From NCBI RefSeq assembly GCF_008831285.2, contig NC_045146.1, positions 6,770,972 to 6,834,971 of the forward strand: 64,000 nucleotides of DNA. Reading direction: 5' to 3'. Numbering within the stretch: the first letter of the stretch is position 1; each line of letters opens with the position of its first letter. This document shows positions 23,880 to 36,479 of the stretch, one piece after another. The notes under the pieces are model-generated. The model was not told the DNA's origin and did no database searches. It saw only the letters and a program-made list of their open reading frames with translations. Made by a program: the position numbers and the translations under genes. This DNA is from Nymphaea colorata. Lineage: Eukaryota; Streptophyta; Magnoliopsida; Nymphaeales; Nymphaeaceae.

Positions 23880-23960
23880 CCTGTGCCTACAGTATGTGTA
23901 TATGTACAGAAACTACCCCTCCTGTGCCTACAGTATGTGTATATGTACAGAAACTACCCC
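23880..23960. repeat. perfect 41-bp tandem duplication
   Basis: CCTGTGCCTACAGTATGTGT and the following TATATGTACAGAAACTACCCC(T) occur twice head to tail, at 23880 and 23921, without a mismatch. It is a very recent slippage or repair event. Confidence 0.95.
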
Positions 23961-24487
23961 ATCAAATGGTTGAAAGATAAAAACAGTGTGGTTATAAAGT
24001 TTGAATCTGTACATCGTTTTCCGTGTCAAGAACAAAAACAAGAGCATGAAAAATCAAACGATATTGCATCGAAATTTGAAGATATCATGCATATGAAAAA
24101 TATGACATTCTAGAATATGGTTCCAATGCAAAATTTCCTGACCAATAGACTGTCCTGATGAAATCGTTGGCACAATCAAATTAAGTGAAAGACTTGCTTC
24201 CTGGAGATTAAAAAAAAAACGCTAGTGGCATCATTTAATATTTCGCATGTCGTATGACTAATCCATAAAAGAAAGTGGACAAATTGGTCGGTACGCCCTT
24301 TGAGTCCCTGCTCAAGGCTGTCCAATCAAATGAACAATTGATCAAAAAAAAAAAAAGAAAAAAAACGCTTCTGTGGATGTAACTTACATAACTTTTTTAA
24401 ATATAAAACTCAGAAAATGAGTGGAAGGCCTGTAACAGTTTACAACTTTACTATTGCAACATGTTCGCCATAAAAAAAGAAAGAAAG

Positions 24488-24527
<40 letters not shown>

Positions 24528-25750
24528 AGAGAGAGAGAGAGAGAGAGAGAGAGATGAAATGACATTCAATAATAAGACATAAGTATGAATGTACAAGAAG
24601 CAAGCCAAGGTCTGGTTGAGCTTTATGAGGTGAGCAACGCGCGAGTTACGACAAGGTTTGGCCATTTAACACACCAAGCGGTCTAGATCAACTATGAACT
24701 AAGGAATTATCCCTCGATTGCTTCAGTTCTCGCAACTGAAGGAAAAGGGAGCCTTCTGAAAATGGGCTAAAGGAACACATGTCATGCACTAAGGGGCTGT
24801 GCATGGTGCACCCCGTGCACATAACCGCTACTCGAAAATAAGGTACGTAGCTGATCGATTGAGTGCCCTTTTCACCAATAACAACACAATAACGTGTTAG
24901 TGTTCCCCACCAAGTGCTAGTGGCACTTATCCATTGATCAGTTTCTGCTCAAAAGAAGGATTAATACTTGATGGACTGCTTACCTTTGGGTTCAAATCGT
25001 CCGTCTATGAAGTTGAGGGGATAACACAAACTTAAAGCCTATATACTGTATAGTATATATATATAAAAGGAACATTATCTACTATGTATAAACTTGAAAC
25101 TTGACGGAAAATGTCATTGGACAAAGAGGACCTGATCAAGGGTTCTACCAACTAGTGGTCCTTGTGTGTGGCAGCCAGTGGATGAGAGTTAGGGTTTTCT
25201 ATTGGCTTAATTAATCCAAAGTGTTGGTCTTCAATGCTATAAATATATGTAATTGCTCTTCTGGTGATTATAGGAAGAGGCATGTGGGGTCTCAGGTGAG
25301 AGTTATTGGAAGATGTGGAGCATGCACCAACATGGAAATGGCAATCTACTCATATTAAGCACTTCCCCCAGTTTTAAATTTTGAAAAAAAATATTAAAGA
25401 GAGGGGGAAAAGAGGAAGAGAAGACAAAAGAATGCCATAATGGGAACAGTGCGTAAAACTCTTTGAATTGAGTATGAAAAAACCAAAAGGAATCGCGTGC
25501 CTTTGAGTCAATGATTGGAACCCACACTAAGTTATTTCCATAACACTCCCTACTGTCGTGTCAAAATTTTTAGACATACCTTATCCATTTTAATCTTTCA
25601 GAATTAGTGCTCTTCTATTTGAATATTCAGACCACGTTCACCACCGACCCAAATAACCTAAAGTTAAGAAGTTAACCTGCATTGTTTAGTGGAGAAAATC
25701 ATGTTTTTCACCTTTAAACACATTTTAATGAAATAACATGTGAACTATAT
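23961..25750. other. intergenic with TA/GA compound microsatellite
   Basis: (TA)n at 24489-24525 runs into (GA)n at 24528-24554. A single B-box-like GGTTCAAATCG occurs at 24990-25000 without an A box. No gene was recognised. Confidence 0.5.
24489..24554. repeat. (TA)n(GA)n compound microsatellite
   Basis: TA repeats run into GA repeats through TCTAGAGA, the longest of several such TA-to-GA junctions in the window. Confidence 0.95.
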
Positions 25751-25769
25751 GTATATAATTTTTCCATAA

Positions 25770-26165
25770 AAATTGACTGGCCTTTGGGATGCAAGGTCCT
25801 TGTAGCCAGCTGGTGCGTTCAAGGGATGGTGATGAGCATAAAAGACACCATTAGACTTCTAGTGTGGATTCGATTACCAAGTATTCTCGCCCAACTGTGG
25901 AATAACAGAGTGTCCATTGCTATTGCAAAAGACCTTATTGGAGATCTTATTGAAGTAGATCTTTTCACATAGACTATACTAAATGTTGGTTTCTCGGAAT
26001 ATGCATTACCGTCCCCATATGTTTCATCCCCAATTCATTGATCAAAGTGCAAGTGGGAGAGGGGCAAATTCAACTCCAAGAGATTACCTATGAAGAAAGA
26101 CCAGAATTCTGTGTCATGTAGAAGTCAGATGCCCATTATACACAACTGTACAACAACAAGAACGC
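25770..26165 (+). pseudogene. LINE ORF1 remnant (DUF4283 plus zinc-knuckle region)
   Basis: VWIRLPSILAQLWNNRVSIA and DLIGDLIEVDLFT match the DUF4283 core (VWVRLPxLPLxLW ... xVDxxT). Further on, in another frame, VQVGEGQIQLQEITYEERPE leads to FCVM and a CxxC..H-like stretch with a stop inside the zinc knuckle. ORF1 normally coats the LINE RNA. This one is not translatable. Confidence 0.7.
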
Positions 26166-26317
26166 CTAGCAGCTCAGTGGAGGAGGATGCTTGCCTAAAA
26201 TGGTAGAAGGGTGGATAAAGGTTCACGTTCTAAGGAACCTGAGGAAATAGACAAGGCAAGGTAGTAGTAATTAGGCTATTATTTTTCCTAGAGGTCCACT
26301 CCAGCAATCTGTTTGAT

Positions 26318-26518
26318 CAGGGGTGGAGGGAAAGCGGGGCCGGCAGGGGACTCCACCTCCCCTCCCTCCTATAAAAATTTAGATGTAAATCTAAAAAAAG
26401 TTAGTTTAATATATATATATATATATATATATAAAATAAAAATTTTTATTTTGACTCTTATTAAAATTTTGAAACTATAGTTTGACTCCTGTGACCAAAA
26501 CTCTTGGCTCCGCCCCTG
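26318..26518. mobile_element. hAT-type MITE with perfect 8-bp target duplication
   Basis: The 201-bp element has inverted ends CAGGGGTGGAG (left) and CAGGGGCGGAGCCAAGAG (right, reverse complement). TGTTTGAT flanks it exactly on both sides (26310-26317 and 26519-26526). An 8-bp duplication and CAGGGG ends identify the hAT superfamily. The interior contains a (TA)n tract (26409-26432) and no frame. It lies inside the LINE, so it inserted after the LINE did. Confidence 0.9.
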
Positions 26519-27549
26519 TGTTTGATGCCTCCAAGTTGAGGACGATGTTGGAGACCAAGTCAGCCTTGGTTCTCTACATGCAGAATGCCTCACACCAATT
26601 TTGGGCCACGGCCTAGAAAGTGATGCCTCTTATGAATGCAGATGACGATATTCACTTGTTGAGTCCTATGCCTCTATTGAAAGTTGCTATCGAAGCCAAC
26701 TTGGCAGATCCTATGCCTTCCCACCCTGTACAGGAGCAGTTGCTTAATCAGTTGATTCATAATTAAAGTATACTCTTATTTCTTTGTTGGGCTTTTGCCG
26801 AAGTTTATTACTGTCTTAGAAGGAGGAAGAAATCAAGTTTGTGTGCCTGGATCATGACATGCTTGAGGCCTTTATTTCATCAATTTGTCATATGCAAATG
26901 CCCATAGCTGCTAGGCTTAGGGTGAAACACGATACAATGAAAACAAAACTAGACCTCTCGGCCAATAATTCCAAAAAAAAGGAGAAGCGCCCGACGTGTG
27001 TCAAATGCTGCTTCCAATATTTGGGACTTGTCTGGCAGGTCAGATTCTAAGCATCTTCCACCTAATGAGGGTGCCTAGTTGAGACATTGGCACCCCTCCG
27101 CTACAGGCAAAAATGACTAGTGTTGTGATCCCTATTGGTGACTTGTTCCTATTTATTTTCACATTGTTTGAATTTTACTCATAAAGCTGCTATCTGATAA
27201 TGTCTTTGGTTTTGAGTGCAAGGAAGCGCAGTTGGATATTGCTTCTCTCATCCATAGCCGTGGGATAGGTCGTTGGTATTGCTTGACATTTATGTCTTTG
27301 TCTTACATTAATGATTGAAGTAAAAGATAATGTGATGTTGCTTTTGTTTTGAATAATGACGTTCAACAGACCAATTCCAAGAATTTTTTTGGGCTAGAAA
27401 CCACCCATTTTGGAATCGATGGTAGTGTCAATGGAAGGTTACTGGTTAGCATTGTCCTGTAAGCATTGACATCATTCCTGGTTTTTGGCATTTACCTTCA
27501 TCTGAATTATTGCATCAAATGATCCAACCTCTTGGAGTTATCAAGAGAG

Positions 27550-29160
27550 AAAGACTTCACATGAATGACAAGAGACCATGATTTGGAGTGGATTCTACAG
27601 CAAGAACTAAACCAAATCATGAATGACGAATTTTTATTCTGGAAGAAAAAGTCCAGAATAAAATGCCTATACGAGAGGGATCAAAACACTAATTTCTTCC
27701 AATGCCAATGCTAGGTAATGAAGATAGACAATGTTACCCTAACCACTTCTCATGGCATTATGAAGGCATGCACTAACTTTTTTGCTTATTTCTATGGTGT
27801 AGATAGTTCAGATGGCTTCATGTTTGAGGCCATTACTTGTGGCCCTAGACTCCCTTCAGTTGATAATCTGGCCCTTACCTTCCCTATTACTAATGGGAAG
27901 ATTAGGGATTTGGCTTTTTCGTTAAGTAGTCAAAATGTATCATGCCTTGATGGCTTTCCACTTTGATTCTTCAATTTTTTTGAGATTTTGTTGGTGTAGT
28001 TGTTTGTGAAGCAACCAAAAACTTTTTCAAGTTGGGAAGCCCTGTAAAGAAAGTGAACCGTACTCATTTGTCCACTGTCCATAAATTCCAGGGAGATATG
28101 AAGATTAATGATTTTAGGCCAATAGCACTTGGCAACTATAACTATAAGTTCACCATGAAAATCAATGCAAATAGGATGTGATGTTTTTTAAGAAAATTTG
28201 TGGGAAGTGAGCAAAGTGCATTCCTCCCTTCAAGGATAATTCAAGTTCAGATCTTTGTAGTATATGAACTAGTAGATAGCGGCATAATTGAACATCAATT
28301 TTACTAAAGTTAAATCTAACCAAAGCCTATGATAGGCCGAGCTGGACATTTATAAAATAAACTCTGGAAGTGTATGGGTTTGCTTGGATTTGGATTGACC
28401 ACATCCTCACTTGTAATGACACAGACAGAAAACCTTTTCTATGATAGAGAGCTCTTCCTTAGAGGGTCTCCCACTATCTTTTCAATATGGTAATTGATAT
28501 GTTTATTTGAAAAATGAAATTAGAAAGGACCACCAAAACATCATTACCCCTTGCTAATCTTCTTGTGCTAGCTTTCATGGATGATATCATTCTTTTCTGG
28601 AACGCAGATAGGAGGAAGTCAGCAGCATCAAGTTCATTTTGAATGATTTAAACAGCATGTATGACCATCAATCCAAATAAGTCAATGGTTATTCCTTTCA
28701 GAGTAAAACATGATGTTCTACAAAATATAAACAATAAATGAAGATGGTAGATCAATGCTTTGCCCATGACCTACCTACCTTGGTTGCCTTTTGCTACAAG
28801 TAATTTGAAAGAAGACTATTTGTGACATCTAGAGCTGAAGATGTCAAAGCAACTCAGTGGATGGAGGGTTAGTGGCTCATTATATGCGATCAAACATATC
28901 ATTGAGAAATTTATTTATTATTGGTTAAGTTCTTTCCCAATTCTTATGGGGTCTTGAGAAGACTAAATAAGAAGATGGCCAACTTCTTGTGGGGCTTCTA
29001 AGGTGACTCAAATTAGCACCATCTCATTAGTTGGATGAACTTTGTTACCCTTATGGAGAAGGAGGGATCAACATTTTGAATCTTCCTCTTTCTAATAGAT
29101 GCTACATGATCATGTTAGCTTTATCATTGATGCTACATGAAATTCTTAGGACTCAGACAA
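27550..29160 (+). pseudogene. LINE ORF2 reverse transcriptase remnant
   Basis: RT landmarks occur in order across frames: FLFWKKKSRIKCLYERDQNT (the KSRxxWLxEGDxNT region), CTNFFAYFYG, LTFPITNGKIRDLAFSLSSQ, CLDGFPL (PGPDGF), EQSAFLPSRIIQ (QSAFVxGRxI), KAYDRPSWTFI, WIWIDHILTC and LAFMDDIILF (catalytic FADD changed to FMDD). Later come LSGWRVSGSLYAIKHIIEKF, IYYWLSSFPI and MANFLWGF from the thumb region. The active-site change and many stops show that it is dead. Confidence 0.85.
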
Positions 29161-30042
29161 TGTGTAGTATCTCACTAGTAGTAGTTTGTGGATGATAAAA
29201 CCGTCTCCAAACTCTTTGTGAGCTCAGAAGGCATATTTAGGGATGATAGGAGGTGGGATATTGCATCCAATGAAAGCTTAAAGATGAGAATTCATATATG
29301 TTTTGGCAATAGACATTGCACCTTGACCCTTGTTATTTTGTTTTGGGATCATATCTAGTATTCAGAGTTTGCTTCGGTTCGGACGGCTCTCGCTGCCTGC
29401 ACCGAAACAATGCTTTACCCCTAGATGTCCAGTCAACTACTGCGCTTGAAAATTATGCTTAGTTGGATAGGTTAATCCATCTTTTAGTTTGCCCAAAGCC
29501 TGAGGCAGAGTACTTCTCTCATCACTGAGATCAAGTCTCCTTGGGTGGAGCATATTATTTAGTATACCCAGAGCATCAATTCACTAGTGGGGTGAGATAG
29601 ATGTCTCCAATCTTTCTTGTGCATTGGTGGGAGATGTTATAAAGTGGTTTCAGAAAATGTGGAAAAACAACTTCAATTTGCTAGTTCCTTCACCTAGCTA
29701 TAAGGGAGTGTCTGCTCATGCATGCCAAGTTGCAATGTCTTAGTTGCATCCTTGCTAAGAGGTGTCATCGAAAATAGGAGAGTCTACCAACCACCTATCT
29801 ATTGATTTTAAACTCACAAAAAGGTTGTGGTGAAAATGGTGCAAGTAGTTTGACAAAAGAATGTCATAGGGATAGAACCTTGAAAATGTAATTTAAAAAC
29901 AGGCATCAACCGCCTATCTACTAACTCTTCATTGGTCTTATATATAGAATGATGTTAAGTTTGTCGTAGCACTCAATAGTAGAAATTAATCCCATAACAA
30001 TGAGATCAAAGAATGGTTGGCCTCCTTTTGCCTTCCTAAACC

Positions 30043-30306
30043 ATGGCCTCCACCTTCTACTTTGATGTTGGCATAAGCATTGCACAATCGGGTTCTTGCA
30101 TAAAAGTGGTATTCATGATTAAGGCATTGGATGGTAATATTTTTTGTTATGGTAGACGACAAACTCAATCTTCTTCAATACAAGCTATTATGAAGATTCT
30201 CCACAACATTGTTTCACTCATTTCCAATGTTAAGCAAAGAGTTCGTCTGATCATGGGATCAAAAAATACAAAAAGGAATCAAATCTTACATCATTTCTCA
30301 TACTAA
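30043..30306 (+). pseudogene. LINE RNase H-like (RVT_3) remnant
   Basis: One open frame of 87 codons reads FDVGIS, VVFMIKALDGNIFCYGR and QSSSIQAIMKILHNIVSLI. It aligns with the plant retroelement RNase H pattern (DGS...VxRDxxGxxL...SSxxAExxALxxGL). The first catalytic Asp is kept and the AE motif has changed to QA. It continues the LINE above, although about 900 bases of degraded sequence separate the blocks. Confidence 0.5.
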
Positions 30307-30310
30307 ACAT

Positions 30311-33300
30311 ACCATTTTGCAATCATCTTTGTACAATTATAGGCATTTTATTTTGCTTGTGGATTGCAATCCCATTACAAATGTTCTTGATCTTTTTTCA
30401 AGCCCTAAGTTTCGGCATCTAAGATGGTTTGGGACACCATTTTTAGATCTTGCATCTTTTCCCTCAACATTTTTGTAAATCTCATCCCATTATTTTTCGC
30501 CAATAAAATTTTGTAGGGAGAACACTCAACAAGGTTGTGGTGGACTATGTTTAGAACTATGATTTTGTAAGCCATGAGATTATGGACTTTTGGCTTTTCA
30601 ATTGTTTGTAAATTTTACGCATCTACAATTGGTTTTGTAAGAAAATACTGGTATATATCTTTTCAAAATTATTATATGCACCTAAGAAATTAATCCTTGA
30701 ATCAGCTGTGGGACTATCTTGTTTGTCAACAACAACCACTTTGGTGTTCAATAAATTCAATGATCTGTTAGTCATAAAAATATTGAATTTGACAAAGTTG
30801 GGAATCAGTGGATGTTTTGTCGATAGTTGAAAGATGAAGACAAATTTTGGAAGGTGAGATTGATCCTAGCTACATATTAAGATTGAAAAAGAATATAAAG
30901 CTGGTGAATTTATGGGAGATGAGAGGAAGATGAAAGAATTTGTTGGGTTCCCTTGAGTGGCCAATAGATATAGAAGGAACCTCATGACTTGAGTGTGAAG
31001 GTTGATCCAACTTCCAACGCATCTTCAAACTTTTATGACACAACTCCCATCCATTAATAATTTTGTTTCTTTTTTTTCTTGTTGCTTAACTTTTTTTGAC
31101 ATATGCTTTTCTAATCCAATACTTTAGTTTCCTTCAACAATTTAGAGAAGTATTATTTTATTAATGGCTTGGTGGGTTTAATTTGTTTGTTCAGATTTAA
31201 GGAAGAAAGGACAATCTAGCGTTATGCACTGCACTTGCTCGATTGTATAGGAAGTTTGGTTAGGAACAAAGAAGGTTCATCTGGATATACCCTTCTACCT
31301 CTCTCTCTCTCCCCCCCAATCCAAATGATGCGTAAAGTAACTGGTCGACAGGGTGGTGCCTATTGAGTACATCAGTTGTTCAATTCCTACACGTACTACT
31401 ATTCGGATCGCATTAAGAGACAGTGGTTCAGGTTTAGGGGGGGTGTTCCTCTATGTTGTCAAGTGAACGGGTGTTTGTCCACCCATCTCCTCCCTCCTGT
31501 ACATACATATCATCACTTTTCAATGTCTCGATTAAGGTTTTCTTCTGCATTCCCTCAAGAAAATTATTGCATACTAGTTAATTCTCCCTCTTTTCCACTA
31601 CATTAATTCAAATGCATATCAACTTAAGAAAATTATTTTAATGAATGAACTCTTTTTAAAGTGATAGATGATATATTATTCGTTTATTATAAGATCATAT
31701 TAAACATATATTGCTTTCATTTCATATATTGTAAGATTTTATCACATTCCTTGAAGGCAAACAATTTACGTCTTTCTGTAGCTTGCACATACATAATTGC
31801 AACATTAAATATATGAAACACTATCTGATCGATCGCTAATGGAAGCTGATCAAAGTGATCACATAATCAAGTTTAAGATCACCAATCATCAACATCTAGT
31901 CTAGACCAAAGACATTGAAGAACACCCAGTAGAACATGTATGCGTTGCAAAAAAAAAACGCACAAACTTGATAGACATCTAGTTAATCAATATAAGAAAC
32001 CCTTGTAATCAAGATGAGAAAATTATAAACTAGTGTGGGGCGCATGGATGGAAACTACAAAGTACATGTGTTCCACCCAATGGACCTAAGTCCATATGAA
32101 AAAAGATTATTGCTCTTCCCAGCTTTTTTCTCATTACACTTCAACCCTTAAAAGTATTTCTATGGAAGCGGTTAAAGCTGTAATATTAAGAAATTTATCC
32201 ACAACAGATCAAAATGAATCTCATATATAGCTCACAATAGGATATCATAAGATTTAGAATGACAAATCTATATTTGGTTTTTCATATAGTTTCGATTCTA
32301 TCAGTACTAATTTTGTGTGATTGTACTAAACGTCTGCCCTTTTTTAACTTTGATAATGATTCATGACCAGCTTAATCAATTAACTAATTTATCTAGAAAT
32401 ATTGTTGAATTAAAATGTTACCTTGAAAATAATCTTGAACAAGTGATTCTTGTCTTTCTAATTATTCAAGTCTTATTCTTTACCTTCAAAGGATACTGGA
32501 TGTTGCGCAGTTCTGACAATACATGGCTTGCACTTCATCGATACCTCAAAGGATGAAAGTCAAGGGTATGCTTTCTTGTAAGCCACTATACGTTCAAACT
32601 TCTTCTTCTTCTTGTGGGGATAAAGCTTTATTACACATGCATTAGGCTTATGTGCTTAATTAACAGGATGTAACCTTGAAAATTAACTAACTAGAGCAGT
32701 AATCAGGTTAATTAGACCCATGTGGCTAAGTGTCTTATGTTTATAGCCTTTCATTAATTAGTATGTGCATGTCACCTATGTTATACTCAAACATATGAAA
32801 ACAATTTCCTTATCTGAACACTTAGCTCACATCCAACTTATGTTCATTCAATGGCTTTGAAGTGTTGATTGCCTATCTTACTTTTTCTGCTCATGGCCTT
32901 CAAAGATGTGCGTACTGTGTTTCCTTTTCAAGACCTTTAGTTAATTCATTCACAAAATGGCCCACAAATAACTAAAGGACACGTGACCTGTATCTTTCAA
33001 AATAAAGGCTCTTTATATCTTATAGTGTCCCAGGGATCTCTAACAATTCGAAAATTAGAGAGGCTCTCTCTCACCGCTACCGTTCATATCATATAGTATT
33101 CCACTTTTTATGGTCAATTTCTCATGTTCAAGTAATCTAAACTCATGGTCTCTATCTATCGCTTTAATGATGATGAAATCTATTTGTCTCTCATGCTATT
33201 CATTGAATCTCATACTATAATGCAGCGAGAGCCGACGACTGATATAGTGCTGTTAGTCTAATCAGAAATGAAGAATCTATAACGTAAGAAAAGGCCAATT

Positions 33301-35100
33301 TTCTGCCACCTTTACACGCGGAAACCGTCGATGATATCTTTTTTCCAAATGAATTCGAACTGAAAGCCCAGACTTTAACTGATTTTTATCACTGTTGGCT
33401 GTTTCTTAGATGGTCAAGGAAGCAATCTTTCTTGGTCAAAGATTCTCTTTGTTCACTTGGAGAAAAGGATCTTTTTCGCTTCCAATCATGTAGTCTTTTT
33501 TCCTATCATATTTGTCTAGTCAGGAACGGATCCCTACCTGTATCATGCTAGACGGATCCCTACCTGTATCATGATAACTTGCTTATCGCTTTTGCATGTT
33601 CATTGCAGCAGTAGTGGTGGTGGCGTATATGCGTATGTGCAATAGGCAATGGTACTATTTATATGGTTAACTTATGTGATTCGTTTGGTTGTTTTATTCG
33701 TGGATTCATTAATGTGTTGGTCATGTTTTTATGTGGATGTTTGTGTTCTACACTTACTGCTATTACATCTATGGATATTAGAAATCTCAAAAGGTCCACA
33801 GTAAAATGTATGGTTCAAGCTAAGGGTTACTAGTTAAACCTAAGGCTACACTAAAAAATCCTCATTTTACTTTTTGGTTTGAGAGAAAGTATATATGATC
33901 TAAGATGTATGAAAGGAGAGTCTTATCTTAGATCCATGAGTCTCAAATCACAAAGGCTAACAAAAAAAATGCTCCCGTAGACCATGTCCCGATGTTGATC
34001 TAAAATTTGTGTCACGTAAGACCGATCCCCTGTTTCGACATCCGTGCAGACCTCAAATCCACACTACAAAGAAAAGGTGGGAATTTGAGGTCCTTTTTTT
34101 AGGGGTCGGACTTCCAATCTGCAGATCTGAGATCATTGGTGATTAGAGATAGCCATGGATCCCTGATCTTGAACATGTCCTCATTAGGGTTTTTCACCAC
34201 AATATATATGAAGAATGCCAACTTTACATGAAGCTGCATGGAGGGGTTTCAAACCTGCAACAGCTCTGTGTGGGTGCAAGGGCTTTTAGGTCCTTAAGAT
34301 GGTAAAGAATAATACCATATTGACCAAATTTCCAACAATATATACAGAAGCTTAGTTATTACATAATTTGCATGCATATCGTTTTTCTTAAAGTAGGTGC
34401 CAGATTCACTGGGATTCATGTAACAAGGTGCTTGGGCTGCTTTCCGTGGAGACAATTCAGGCCGCGGTTAAATAGGTTTAGTTAAGAGCTCATATTGAAA
34501 AAAGGTAAAAGATCCACTGCCCATTTACCTTTGGCACAACATGCATGGCAGAGGGTATCTGATTAATGAACTCCCAGGATATGATAGGTATCTGCATGGC
34601 TAAGCCAGTACATGCATCCAATGAAAGGAGGAGCTTGTAAAGCGAAGATCAGCAACGGCAAGGCGCGACTGTGCCGGTCGTTTTTGGTTCTTAAAGTGCT
34701 GAAAGCAGATTGAGTTAATCCTTCTTTTCATGGCCAATTCAGTTGGGAAACGCCAACTCGAAAGCAAGGGAACAGATCAAAAGTTAAAGGGCCAAATGCT
34801 TCAATTCTCATGACCGTGATTGAACAAGCCTTGCTTTTTCTTCAACTTTGAGTGCCTGGAATCACTTACATAGATTCCTTGGCTGAATATACTTTTACAA
34901 AAGCCTTGTATTTTTCGTTAAAGGTGGAATATTTTTTTGTAAAGCTTTGCATCTTAAGAAATATGTAATTGTACATTTGGTTGCCAGTCCTTCACCATGC
35001 TTTCGTGCTACATTTGCTTAGAAGAAACACACAATGCTAAAAGGAACCCTTAGTGCATGGTTACCAAAAGGAACCTCAATTATCATGAGAGTGAAAGAGA
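30311..35100. other. long intergenic stretch, no gene recognised
   Basis: A/T-rich with no domain resemblance in any frame. A 26-bp near-tandem duplication (ACGGATCCCTACCTGTATCATG) lies at 33526-33573. An 80-codon frame at 32317-32556 is hydrophobic and unrecognised. Confidence 0.45.
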
Positions 35101-35139
35101 GAGAGAAGGGCTAGAGGGAGGGCAAGCACCCCGTCCACT

Positions 35140-35285
35140 TTAGCCACATACCAGCACCTCTAAATCCAAATCAACATTTCTCTCAATGCCATTAGGATAG
35201 CAGCACCATGTGAAATAGAACTGAAGTGTCATTACACGCAACCTAGGTGGACCAGTTGTGCTAAAAGAGAGAGAGAGAGAGAAAT
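35140..35285 (-). other. exon-like segment, copy 1 of a repeat pair
   Basis: On the - strand, TCTCTCTCTCTTTAG precedes an open segment encoding TTGPPRLRVMTLQFYFTWCC and ending ...DLEVL before GTATGTGG. This looks like an acceptor-exon-donor unit. A related segment occurs at about 37490-37570, so it may be part of a dispersed repeat rather than a gene. The protein is not recognised. Confidence 0.3.
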
Positions 35286-36012
35286 AGACACTCAACATCA
35301 AGAAGCCACCAATAGGTTGTTGGACGCAAAACGGCATGTACCAGCGGTAGAGGAACATGAGAGAATAGAAAAGTAAAAGATAACCACACCACAGCAAAGA
35401 AAAACCCATAGCAAAACCATAGAATAGGACCCTTATGCCACATCCCAGCTTTCCGTATGAGAACCACAACGGCAAACAATATGGCCAACTCCAAAATCTC
35501 CATGCTCACAATTCAATCTCTGAAGACCACATTGTTGTTTAAGATCATTTCGGTCGTGTTTGAATCGGCACAAAGGAACAAGCTCCCGTATCTGCACGCC
35601 TTCAGCACCCTCACTTTAGCATATGTGTGGAGCTTTCTCTGGCAAATTAAATAAATCCTGGAAAGATTGCTGATCCTTAAAGAATGGGAAACCATTTCTG
35701 ATCTTTTCCCCTTACCCCACATGAGCAAATGATGAGTCCATTCCTGCCTTGTTAATTACTTTAGAAGTCAATCGTTTTGAGGTTAAAGGCTTGTTAATTT
35801 GGATGACTCGACCCGGCCCGGCCTAGCACTTAAGCGGCATTTTGGAGCTTGTAAAAAGTTATTTTGCCGTCAAGATGTTGTTTAAAACATGTTTAGATGA
35901 CCGTTAAGCCGGGCTGGTAAACAAATGTTTGCAAAAGGGAATGAATAACCTGACCCCTTCCCCAACCCAACTCCCCTTCCCTGCTGTTTTGGGTGTGTCA
36001 ACCACAAACAAC
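35286..36012. other. possible gene remnant on the - strand, unassigned
   Basis: The - strand reads open through a hydrophobic stretch (35509-35261, MSMEILELAILFAVVVLIRK and following residues) and an unrelated 71-codon frame upstream. No family was recognised and coding potential is doubtful. Confidence 0.25.
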
Positions 36013-36020
36013 CTTCTTTC

Positions 36021-36470
36021 TAGGGTTGAATAAATGAGTCGAGTTTGAGTTTATACAAAAACTTGCTTACTTAACTGAGTCAAGCTCGAGTTCGCTGAAG
36101 TTAACTCAATAAAACTCGACTCAGTTCATGCATCCTAGGGTGGCGGACATGCAGCATATCTGAAATTAATTACTCTCTCTCTCGCTCGATCTCTCTCTTT
36201 GGCAGCCTCGTATCTCTTTGTACATTGTACAAGCTCTTAGTTTCTCGTAACAAAAGAGAGATGAAAGAGAAAAATTATTTTTCGAACAAAGTTTTGGTTG
36301 AACAACCTTACCAAGTTGAGCTAAGCTCCAAAAAACTATTATTGAGTCGAGCTCGACCAAATTTACTGAGCTCAACATAGATTGAGCCGAGCTCTAGCTG
36401 AGAATTTTAGCAATCAAGTTGAGTTCAAACTGGCACAGCTCGAGCTAGTCTCAGCTTGTGTTCACCCCTA
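36021..36470. mobile_element. TCGAGC-rich hAT-like non-autonomous element, copy C
   Basis: This 450-bp element has inverted ends TAGGGTTGAA and TTCACCCCTA. CTTCTTTC is duplicated exactly on both sides (36013-36020 and 36471-36478). The body is rich in GAGTCGAG, CAAGCTCGAG and AGCTCGAGCT, as in the copies at 18.6 and 22.7 kb. A central CT-rich, non-matching block (about 36130-36290) may be a later insertion. The exact 8-bp duplication places the family in the hAT superfamily. Confidence 0.8.
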
Positions 36471-36479
36471 CTTCTTTCG

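Larger units (their letters stand above)
25760..30310 (+). mobile_element. decayed L1-type LINE retrotransposon
   Basis: Three blocks lie in LINE order on the + strand. ORF1 is at about 25770-26160: a DUF4283-like VWIRLPSILAQLWN ... IEVDLFT, then IKVQVGEGQIQLQEITYEER and a damaged zinc knuckle. The ORF2 reverse transcriptase is at about 27550-29160. A C-terminal RNase H-like stretch is at about 30043-30290. This domain set (ORF1 DUF4283, ORF2 RT, RVT_3 RNase H) is typical of plant L1 elements. Many stops and frameshifts are present. A hAT MITE (26318-26518) interrupts the copy. I could not recognise the endonuclease domain expected around 26.6-27.5 kb. Exact ends and poly-A tail are not defined. 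Confidence 0.8.

Noticed and set aside
24990-25000. GGTTCAAATCG as a tRNA or SINE B box
   Set aside because: No A box at the right distance and no tRNA-like folding.
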